Below, piece by piece: positions 1-7,142 of a DNA stretch of 7,615 bases. The stretch comes from a bacterium (GTDB lineage Bacteria > Actinomycetota > Acidimicrobiia > Acidimicrobiales > CATQHL01): positions 1 through 7,615 of the forward strand of contig JAPONU010000079.1 of assembly GCA_026713745.1 (NCBI GenBank), in the 5' to 3' direction. Position 1 is the first letter of the stretch, and each line of letters starts with the position of its first letter. The position numbers and the translations under genes are program-made. The notes under the pieces are model-generated. The model was not told where the DNA came from. It searched no databases and saw only the letters and a program-made list of their open reading frames with translations.

Positions 1-2562
<2,562 letters not shown>

Positions 2563-2568
<6 letters not shown>

Positions 2569-2577
2569 CCGGCAGGC
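2563..2577. terminator. Small hairpin overlapping the hsdR stop codon
   Basis: GCCTG and CAGGC form a 5-bp stem around the loop ACCGG, and the TGA stop of hsdR lies within it. There is no T-run after it, so it is a weak candidate for an RNA 3' end and may be chance in GC-rich DNA. Confidence 0.15.
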
Positions 2578-2605
2578 TTGGCCGATAGACGGGGGTGAGA
2601 TCATT

Positions 2606-2746
2606 CTGGAGGTCCGGTCTGAGGAGGCCCTGCCTGCGACGGTCTTCGGCGAAATTGGTGAAGTGGTGACGAAGCTCGAGGCACTGTCTGCGTCGCTGAG
2701 CCGGTCTGGTGACTCTGATACTGCTGATGAGGGCGGTGAAACGTAG
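2606..2746 (+). CDS. Possible small protein with a non-ATG start (hypothetical)
   Basis: An open frame encodes about 46 residues from a CTG at 2606, reading LEVRSEEALPATVFGEIG and continuing to an acidic tail (SDTADEGGE). It ends in TAG two bases before the toxin's GTG. There is no ATG, GTG or TTG at its front. A purine-rich GGGGGTGA at 2591-2598 sits 7 bases before the CTG (4 before an ATT at 2603), the same sequence and spacing seen before the DUF222 gene at 7143. The middle is helix-like and rich in Glu, Leu, Ala and Ser. Third positions are more AT-rich than in the flanking genes. Tight packing against the toxin gene would fit a two-gene operon, for example a small partner protein, but that is inference. 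I do not recognise a family; it may equally be a decayed gene end or non-coding. Confidence 0.3.
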   Translation: MEVRSEEALPATVFGEIGEVVTKLEALSASLSRSGDSDTADEGGET

Positions 2747-2748
2747 CC

Positions 2749-3177
2749 GTGGCCACCTCGCCTGCCCGCCGACCGTGGCTAATCCACTTCTTTAGGCGCG
2801 CCTCCACCGACGAAGCAGGCGAATCTGTGCCGACCATCCACTTCTTGGACGGGCTACCCCCGAAGGTCGCAGCTGAGATCCACGCCGTGCTCGACGCGTT
2901 CGCCGACGCGCCGCCACCAGCGTTCGCCGGCGGCGGTAAGTGGGAGGCGATGCACGGCGACATGGCCGGCCTCTACGAGGTGCGGGTCCAGGGCGGCGGA
3001 ATGAACCACCGACTCTTGTGCCTCTTGATCCGTGACGCTGAAGACCTGGGCGGTCCCTCAATCATCTGTCTGGGCGGACTGTCCAAGCCACGCCGAGAAC
3101 GGGCGAACCCGCGGGACTACAGGCGAATCAAGATGTACCGCGAAGAATTCGAGAGACACCGCAGAGTCCTCAGCTAG
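2749..3177 (+). CDS. RelE/ParE-family toxin, phage Gp49-like
   Basis: This 142-residue protein has the layout of the Gp49-like branch of the RelE/ParE toxin superfamily, whose characterised members are mRNA interferases or gyrase poisons kept in check by a DNA-binding antitoxin. Visible landmarks are WLIHFF at 10-15, FLDGLPPKV at 32-40, the conserved core GGGKWEAMHGDMAGLYEVRV at 61-80, the strand HRLLCLL at 87-93, and LSKP at 111-114 followed by a basic C-terminal helix. The length is usual for the group. The start is GTG at 2749, just after a possible small gene ending at 2746. The antitoxin of such toxins normally follows on the same strand, but here the only XRE gene next to it is convergent, and the two stop regions overlap by 8 bases. 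The family call is firm; toxicity and target are not shown by the sequence. Confidence 0.85.
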   Translation: MATSPARRPWLIHFFRRASTDEAGESVPTIHFLDGLPPKVAAEIHAVLDAFADAPPPAFAGGGKWEAMHGDMAGLYEVRVQGGGMNHRLLCLLIRDAEDLGGPSIICLGGLSKPRRERANPRDYRRIKMYREEFERHRRVLS

Positions 3178-3589
3178 CGCGGCTGTCCCCGTACGGCTCG
3201 GCTATCAGTTCAAGTTCCAACGCCCCGGCGAGGGCGACAACGGTCGAGAGGGTCGGATTGGGGCTTTCCGCCGAGAACAGCCGCCGAATCACCTCAGGGC
3301 GAAGATCTGCGCGACGGGCGAGTTCCGCCTTGCTCAGCTTCAAGTTGCATCGACGTTGGTCGAACGCGCGAATGATGGCATCGATCTGATCGATGTGTCG
3401 TCGCGCTGCGGTATACGCGCGGTCGTAGGCCGGATCCTCTCGTCGGCCCCTGAGGTATCGCTCAGCCCCGGTGAGTTCGGACATAGCTTCACCATAGCGT
3501 GACATAAGAGTTACGGCCTGCAGGTAGTCCGCCAGGACCTGCAGTTTCGCCTCAGACCACCAATCCCACTCCTCGAGGCGTGGACTCAT
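3170..3589 (-). CDS. XRE/HigA-type helix-turn-helix protein, probable antitoxin
   Basis: This 139-residue protein has a helical N-terminal half (about 1-75: DWWSEAKLQVLADYLQAV, MSRYGEAMSELTGAERYLRG, then an aromatic/basic helix) and a C-terminal XRE-like helix-turn-helix at about 79-128. The recognition region includes LSKAELARRADLRPEVIRRL, followed by NPTLSTVVALAGALELEL. This pattern is typical of HigA-like antitoxins found with Gp49/HigB toxins. The ATG at 3589-3587 overlaps the TGA of the upstream DUF5131 remnant as ATGA, which suggests translational coupling; I see no good ribosome-binding site of its own. It converges on the toxin gene and the ends overlap by 8 bases, an arrangement unlike the usual toxin-antitoxin operon. 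It is likely the partner of that toxin, but could instead regulate the DUF5131 operon. Confidence 0.82.
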   Translation of the reverse strand: MSPRLEEWDWWSEAKLQVLADYLQAVTLMSRYGEAMSELTGAERYLRGRREDPAYDRAYTAARRHIDQIDAIIRAFDQRRCNLKLSKAELARRADLRPEVIRRLFSAESPNPTLSTVVALAGALELELIAEPYGDSRAS

Positions 3590-4190
3590 GTCAAGGCGAC
3601 GTTGCGCTGTGGCATCTCGTCGTGCGCCGAACCCACGAGGTCGCGGCCTCCGGCATTCGGCGTTCGGTCACCCCACGGCTTGGAGAAGAACGGGACTTGA
3701 GCGGCGGAGCACCGCTCGCGAAGGTCGATCAGCCACGTCTCCTCGACCGGCCGGGCACGCGAGCCACTCTCACCGCCCCCGATCAGCCAGTCGATACCGG
3801 TGAGGTCAACCTCCGGGAGGGCACCGAGGAGAGGTTCGGCACTGACGAAGCGCACGGAAGCACCGACGTGGCGGACGTGGTCGATCCGGAAGGCGTAGCG
3901 GGCGCTCTCCACGCTGACACCCATCCAGACGTTGTCCGGCCAGTCCAGCTCGCCCGAGACGCGGGAGCGCTCGGTGAGGATCTGGTAGGTGTGCTGAGGC
4001 GTGTTGGCCATCACCTCGAGCACCTGGCGGATGAAGTCGAGCGGTACGTCGGGATGGAACAGGTCGCTCGTCGAGTTCACGACCACCAGCCGCGGTGAGC
4101 ACCACGTGTAGGGGATGACCAGAGTGTCGAGGTGCAGTGTCAGCGCGAAGCCGGGACCGCTGGTGCGGGGTCGCCGTCGTTGAGGAACGC
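3586..4190 (-). pseudogene. Phage Gp37/Gp68-like (DUF5131) gene, truncated and frameshifted
   Basis: The frame read from GTG at 4086 gives 166 residues that match the C-terminal part of the DUF5131 family: VVNSTSDLFHPDVPLDFIRQ, QHTYQILTERS, DNVWMGVSVE, RFVSAEPLLG, WLIGGGESG, RARP, VPFFSKPWG, RTPNAGGRDL. Homology continues upstream in the same frame (PRTSGPGFALTLHLD, PYTWCSPR) with no standard start codon, back to a stop at 4224-4222. The expected preceding residues, NDGDP, occur in another frame (AFLNDGDP, about 4187-4168). Frame changes at a C run on the minus strand (plus-strand G run 4167-4170), where one extra C would restore NDGDPRTSGPGF. The family's N-terminal WNP...GC..CY cysteine cluster, resembling radical-SAM iron-sulfur ligands, is missing. 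A few residues also seem lost after LTERS. Full-length members are about 230-270 residues from memory. The TGA overlaps the XRE start, so the pair was probably one operon. A shortened protein from GTG 4086 remains possible. Confidence 0.75.
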
Positions 4191-4233
4191 GAGTTCGGGG
4201 GATGGATCCGGGCGAGCCCAGTCACGGCATTCT

Positions 4234-4239
4234 GATACT
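4234..4239 (+). promoter_or_regulatory. Candidate -10 box for the sulfotransferase operon
   Basis: GATACT resembles a -10 hexamer and lies 12 bases before the ATG at 4252, so a transcript would have a leader of only a few bases. That would fit the lack of a ribosome-binding site before this ATG, since leaderless mRNAs are common in actinobacteria. No convincing -35 is visible. Confidence 0.3.
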
Positions 4240-4251
4240 TTCGGCGGCCGT

Positions 4252-5502
4252 ATGACCGGGGTCTTCGCCGCTCTCCCGCCGATGGCCGAGCGGCTGAGCA
4301 GGCCCGACTGGGTGCGACGCATAAACCTGATGGCCGGCTCCGTCGGCGGCCGGGCCCGGGACCTGGTGCCCATCGACGCCGGTGACCTGCTGGGGCGGGC
4401 GGTGGCCTCCCTCGGCGGCATGCCCCCCGGCGACTTCGGCGACCCGCACTGGCAGGGGCGCTTCGAGGCTCTCGTCGCCGCCGTCGACGCCTCTGACATG
4501 CACGTGGTCGGCCGGCTGATGACCCGCCAGGAGTTGCTGCGCTCGCTGCGCACCCGCCTACTGCTCACCGCGGCGGTCGACGCCGCCCCCGAGATCGCTG
4601 CGGGGACGGTGCCCGCCCCGGTGTTCATCACCGGTCCTGCCCGCTCGGGCACCTCGATCCTGTTCGAGTTGCTCGCCCTGCATCCCGACCTGCGCGCCCC
4701 GACCGCCGCCGAGGGCCTCCACCCCGTGCCGTTGCCCGGTGACGGCGCCGATCCGGGGGTGCTGGGCGAGTGCGAGCAGGAGCTGTGGGCCGATGTCCAG
4801 CCGGAGTTCCAGGCCATGCACGAGTTGCGCAGCGACCTGCCCGTCGAGTGCATCACCCTGACCCAGGGCAGCTTCTGCGGCTTCCACTGGAGCATGCTCG
4901 CCCCCCTGGAGGGGTGGTTTCCCGACCCGGCGGTGAACTACGACTACGAGCGACGGTTCCTGCAGGTGCTCGGGGGTGGCGCCGGCCCCACCCAGTGGGT
5001 GCTGAAGACGCCCGCCCACATCATGCTGTTGCCCTCGCTGTTCGAGGCCTTCGGTGACGCCTGGGTGGTGCAGACCCACCGCGACCCCGCCCGCACCATG
5101 CCTTCCACCGTGAGCATGACCACCACGATCCAATGGCTGCGCAGCGACGACGTCGACGTGGATCTCATCGCGCAGCTCGTGTGTGAACTCTTCACCGCCG
5201 CCCTCAACGACTCGGTGGACCTGCGCGAATCCGGGGCCGTGCCCGCCGAACGCTTCGTGGACATCCACTACACGCGGCTGATGAGCGACCCGGCAGCCAC
5301 CCTGGGCGCCGCCTGCGAGCAGATGGGCCTCCGTTTCACCGACGACTACGCCGCCGCCGTGGGTGACTATCTGGCGCAGAAGCCCAAGGGCAAGTTCGGC
5401 GTGCACCGCTACCGGCCCGAGGACTGGGGCTTCACCGCCCACGGGCTGCGCACGGCCATGGCTCCCTACCTCGACCACTTCGGCGTGACCACCGGGGACT
5501 GA
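4252..5502 (+). CDS. Sulfotransferase-family protein (PAPS-dependent type)
   Basis: This 416-residue protein carries both nucleotide-binding signatures of PAPS-dependent sulfotransferases. A 5'-phosphosulfate loop FITGPARSGTS lies at 125-135 after a hydrophobic strand. The 3'-phosphate motif lies in THRDPARTMPSTVSM, with R277 and S285, preceded by WVLKTPAHIMLLPSLF at about 249-264. LKTPAH followed by THRDP is typical of the Sulfotransfer_3 type found in actinobacteria. These enzymes move a sulfuryl group from PAPS to a hydroxyl or amine; the substrate here is unknown. No signal peptide or membrane segment is visible, so it should be cytoplasmic. I chose the ATG at 4252 because homology-like sequence begins after it, and the in-frame upstream stretch from 4132 lies over the DUF5131 remnant. 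It has no ribosome-binding site and may be leaderless. The next gene starts 11 bases after its stop, so the two are probably one operon. Confidence 0.85.
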   Translation: MTGVFAALPPMAERLSRPDWVRRINLMAGSVGGRARDLVPIDAGDLLGRAVASLGGMPPGDFGDPHWQGRFEALVAAVDASDMHVVGRLMTRQELLRSLRTRLLLTAAVDAAPEIAAGTVPAPVFITGPARSGTSILFELLALHPDLRAPTAAEGLHPVPLPGDGADPGVLGECEQELWADVQPEFQAMHELRSDLPVECITLTQGSFCGFHWSMLAPLEGWFPDPAVNYDYERRFLQVLGGGAGPTQWVLKTPAHIMLLPSLFEAFGDAWVVQTHRDPARTMPSTVSMTTTIQWLRSDDVDVDLIAQLVCELFTAALNDSVDLRESGAVPAERFVDIHYTRLMSDPAATLGAACEQMGLRFTDDYAAAVGDYLAQKPKGKFGVHRYRPEDWGFTAHGLRTAMAPYLDHFGVTTGD

Positions 5503-5508
5503 GAAGGA
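5503..5508 (+). promoter_or_regulatory. Ribosome-binding site of the DUF1214 gene
   Basis: GAAGGA directly follows the sulfotransferase TGA and lies 5 bases before the ATG at 5514. It fixes that start and supports coupled translation of the two genes. Confidence 0.7.
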
Positions 5509-5513
5509 CCCCG

Positions 5514-6626
5514 ATGGACACGGACTCCCGCCGGGCCCTCGCTGAGCTGATCGAGGTACTGCGCGAGGCGGACGAGCGCTGGGTGTCTCCCGAGTGGAAC
5601 CTGCAAACCGCTGACGACGCCGTCGACGCCCATCGGGCCCTCATGCACTATCTGCAGTGGGGACTGGTCGGGCTGTTCGAGCGCGACCCGTCCGCCCCCC
5701 GCTTCGGTCGCATCGTCGATCCGCACCGGAAGGTCCTCGGCGACAACCCCGACGCCATCTACTTCGACGCCCCCATCTCCGCCGATCACGCCTACCGGGT
5801 GCGGGGCGAGACCAAGGGTGCCGCCTACGTTTCGATCACCGTCGAGTCGGGCGCCGCCTGGGGATCGCTGGACAACCAGGTGGTGGGGGCGATCAATGAC
5901 ACGTCCTTCGACATCGACGCCAACGGCCGCTTCGAGATCCTCATAGGAGGCGAGCCGCGGGAGCGCAACTGGCTGGCGCCGCCCCCGGGGGAAGGGTCGA
6001 TCAGCACCCGGCACTACTTCGAGGACCCCACCCACGCCGCAGCCGACCCGGCCCGGGTGCCGGCCATGGAAATCGAGGTGATCGGAGGCGCGGCGCCGCC
6101 CCGGCCGTCCGACGCCACTGTCAGCGCGGGCATCCGGCGGGTCGCCGGGCTGGTGCGCGAACTCACCGTGGACCGCCCGCCGATCGCCCAGGGCGAGCCC
6201 CGCTCGTGGATCTCGCTGGTGCCCAACCAGTTCCCCACCCCCGGGGTGCCCGGCGACCTGGGCCTCGCCGCTGTGGACGCCGCCTACGCCATGGCCCCCT
6301 TCGTGGTCGGCCCCGACGAGGCGCTGGTGATCCGCGCCCGCTGGCCCCGGTGCCGCTACGCCAACGTGTGCCTCTGGAACCGCCACCTGCAGACGCTCGA
6401 CTACACGGCCCGGTCGATCTCGCTCAACCGGGCCCAGACGGTCGCCGACGCCGACGGCGGTTTCACGGCCGTCCTCTCTCACACCGACCTCGGCACCGGG
6501 AACTGGCTCGACACCGAGGGACGCCCGTTCGGCGTCGTCTTCTGGCGCTTCATGCTCCCCGAAGGCGAGATAGAAACTCCCGAAGCTCAGCTGGTTCCCC
6601 TGGACAGCCTCGGCGGCCGCCTCTGA
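5514..6626 (+). CDS. DUF1214 domain protein
   Basis: This 370-residue protein belongs to the DUF1214 family, which has no settled biochemical role. The N-terminal half has a helical start (RALAELIEVLREADERW) and a beta-rich part with YFDAPISADHAYRVRGETKG at about 83-102, then AAYVSITVESG. The C-terminal DUF1214 block begins near residue 276 with RWPRCRYANVCLWNR and continues through QTLDYTARSISLNRAQ, DGGFTAVLSHTDLGTGNWLD and GVVFWRFMLPEGEIETPEAQ. Family members end in much the same way, so the protein looks complete. There is no signal peptide or obvious membrane segment. It follows the sulfotransferase gene by 11 bases with a good ribosome-binding site, and both share very GC-rich third positions. 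From memory, sulfotransferase/DUF1214 neighbours recur in actinobacteria, which suggests a shared substrate such as a lipid or steroid-like compound, but that is inference. Confidence 0.85.
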   Translation: MDTDSRRALAELIEVLREADERWVSPEWNLQTADDAVDAHRALMHYLQWGLVGLFERDPSAPRFGRIVDPHRKVLGDNPDAIYFDAPISADHAYRVRGETKGAAYVSITVESGAAWGSLDNQVVGAINDTSFDIDANGRFEILIGGEPRERNWLAPPPGEGSISTRHYFEDPTHAAADPARVPAMEIEVIGGAAPPRPSDATVSAGIRRVAGLVRELTVDRPPIAQGEPRSWISLVPNQFPTPGVPGDLGLAAVDAAYAMAPFVVGPDEALVIRARWPRCRYANVCLWNRHLQTLDYTARSISLNRAQTVADADGGFTAVLSHTDLGTGNWLDTEGRPFGVVFWRFMLPEGEIETPEAQLVPLDSLGGRL

Positions 6627-6636
6627 CTGAACCCAC

Positions 6637-6655
6637 CGGCCGAACTGGTCGGCCG
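6637..6655. terminator. Hairpin between the DUF1214 gene and tRNA-Arg
   Basis: CGGCCGA and TCGGCCG form a perfect 7-bp stem with the loop ACTGG, 10 bases after the DUF1214 stop and 9 bases past the tRNA 3' end. Lying between convergent genes, it could end transcription from both sides. No T-run follows, so it is not a classical intrinsic terminator. Confidence 0.45.
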
Positions 6656-6664
6656 TACTGGCAG

Positions 6665-6737
6665 CGCCCCCGGCAGGATTCGAACCTGCGGCCTTGGGAT
6701 TAGAAGTCCCCTGCTCTGTCCCCTGAGCTACGGGGGC
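6665..6737 (-). tRNA. tRNA-Arg (anticodon TCT)
   Basis: The minus strand folds into a complete 73-base cloverleaf. The acceptor stem is GCCCCCG with CGGGGGC and a G discriminator base. The D arm is GCTC with GAGC, the anticodon stem GGGGA with TCCCA around the loop CTTCTAA, the variable loop is five bases, and the T arm is GCAGG-TTCGAAT-CCTGC. The anticodon TCT reads AGA and AGG arginine codons. The outermost anticodon-stem pair (27-43) is a G-A mismatch; the rest pairs well. CCA is not encoded and must be added after transcription. AGA and AGG look uncommon in the genes of this window, so this is likely a low-demand tRNA. Confidence 0.95.
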
Positions 6738-6746
6738 GGGGCAACC

Positions 6747-6752
6747 AGTCTA
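6747..6752 (-). promoter_or_regulatory. Candidate -10 box for tRNA-Arg
   Basis: Read on the minus strand this is TAGACT, ending 9 bases before the first base of the tRNA, a normal position for a tRNA promoter with a very short leader. No good -35 is visible about 17 bases upstream. Confidence 0.35.
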
Positions 6753-6851
6753 CGAAACGGTTGAGGCAGCAGCCGATTCAGCCCAGCACCGGTGACCCAG
6801 GCAAGGCCCGACACAGGAGCGCCCTGGCGGGTTCATCTGCACCCAACCCTG

Positions 6852-6877
6852 GCCCGCGGCGGGCTGTCTCCGCGGGC
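6852..6877. repeat. GC-rich hairpin next to the CRP-type palindrome
   Basis: GCCCGCGG and CCGCGGGC pair as a perfect 8-bp stem around a 10-base loop. The last base is also the first base of the following palindrome, so the two could stack as tandem hairpins in RNA. There is no T-run for a classical terminator. Confidence 0.5.
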
Positions 6878-6900
6878 TGGTGTGACATTGGTCACACCAG
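6877..6900. promoter_or_regulatory. Perfect palindrome with a CRP/GlxR-type operator core
   Basis: CTGGTGTGAC and GTCACACCAG are exact reverse complements separated by ATTG. The core TGTGACATTGGTCACA at 6881-6896 is an exact match to TGTGA-N6-TCACA, the operator of CRP/FNR-family cyclic-AMP receptor proteins, including mycobacterial Crp and corynebacterial GlxR. It lies about 180 bases before the predicted start of the DUF222 transcript and about 145 bases upstream of the tRNA-Arg gene, farther than a standard activator site from either. It may serve an unmapped promoter or act at a distance. Because it forms a strong hairpin, an RNA role such as transcription termination is the main alternative. 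Confidence 0.55.
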
Positions 6901-7033
6901 AGGATAGTCGCCGGGTGGTGGATCGGCCGGGCCGCAGGGCTCGCTGACCTGGGCTTTCGGTGGCGCTATCCGGGCTCGTCGCTGTGGACGCCCGCACTAT
7001 TTCCCTCCGACTGGGCAACTGTTCATACTAATG

Positions 7034-7062
7034 TTGTTAGTCTGTCCTAGCCATACTATATT
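7034..7062 (+). promoter_or_regulatory. Predicted sigma-70-type promoter of the DUF222 gene
   Basis: TTGTTA (7034-7039) and TATATT (7057-7062) are separated by exactly 17 bases inside a strikingly AT-rich patch. Transcription would start near 7069, giving a leader of about 73 bases before the ATG at 7143. The -35 overlaps a small inverted repeat, ACTAA-TGTTG-TTAGT (7027-7041), that could be an operator. CATACTA occurs twice (7024-7030 and 7052-7058). Confidence 0.6.
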
Positions 7063-7083
7063 GTGTGGAGAGCAATCAAGGAG

Positions 7084-7109
7084 GGTCACTCACCGTCGGT
7101 GCGGTGACC
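7084..7109 (+). promoter_or_regulatory. Leader hairpin in the DUF222 5' UTR
   Basis: GGTCAC (7084-7089) pairs with GTGACC (7104-7109), and the inside CACC-GTC-GGTG forms a second short stem. It directly follows a strong ribosome-binding-like AAGGAGG (7078-7084) that has no start codon at a normal distance, and precedes the purine-rich tract that serves the real start. It could mask or expose that site, but this is inference. Confidence 0.3.
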
Positions 7110-7127
7110 GGGAAGCTTCAAAGAGGA

Positions 7128-7135
7128 GGGGGTGA
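7128..7135 (+). promoter_or_regulatory. Ribosome-binding site of the DUF222 gene
   Basis: GGGGGTGA, within a longer purine tract starting with AGGAGG at 7124, ends 7 bases before the ATG at 7143. It favours this ATG over an in-frame GTG at 7104 that lacks a well-spaced site. Confidence 0.5.
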
Positions 7136-7142
7136 CGGACAG

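Larger units (their letters stand above)
6738..7142. other. 405-base intergenic region with regulatory-looking structure
   Basis: No convincing gene lies here. Short open frames exist on both strands but show no start signals or family resemblance that I recognise. From left to right the region holds a possible tRNA promoter, a GC-rich 8-bp hairpin (6852-6877), a perfect 10-bp inverted repeat with an exact CRP-type core (6877-6900), an AT-rich promoter-like segment (about 7021-7064) and a leader with a hairpin (7084-7109). It separates the divergently transcribed tRNA-Arg and DUF222 genes, so either could be controlled from it. Confidence 0.6.

Noticed and set aside
3580..4098. Plus-strand open frame over the DUF5131 remnant
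   Set aside because: The minus strand carries recognisable DUF5131 blocks across the same span; the plus-strand translation is a mirror reading without family resemblance.
4132..4251. Upstream extension of the sulfotransferase gene by 40 codons
   Set aside because: The added residues overlap DUF5131 coding sequence on the other strand and look unlike a sulfotransferase N-terminus. The ATG at 4252 is a better start.
5466..6482. Long minus-strand frame opposite the DUF1214 gene
   Set aside because: The plus strand shows conserved DUF1214 sequence, a ribosome-binding site and a correct start. The antisense frame is low-complexity (Gly, Val, His rich).
6206..6703. Plus-strand frame ending in RQDSNLRPWD
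   Set aside because: This ending is the well-known artefact of reading through the antisense of a tRNA gene; the rest overlaps the DUF1214 gene in another frame.
6665..6737. tRNA-Arg as an integration site with flanking att repeats
   Set aside because: I found no second copy of the tRNA 3' end in the window and no integrase gene, so an island attached here is not supported.
6833..7018. Small open frames on both strands in the intergenic region
   Set aside because: They cross the palindrome and hairpin, have no convincing start signals and no family resemblance.
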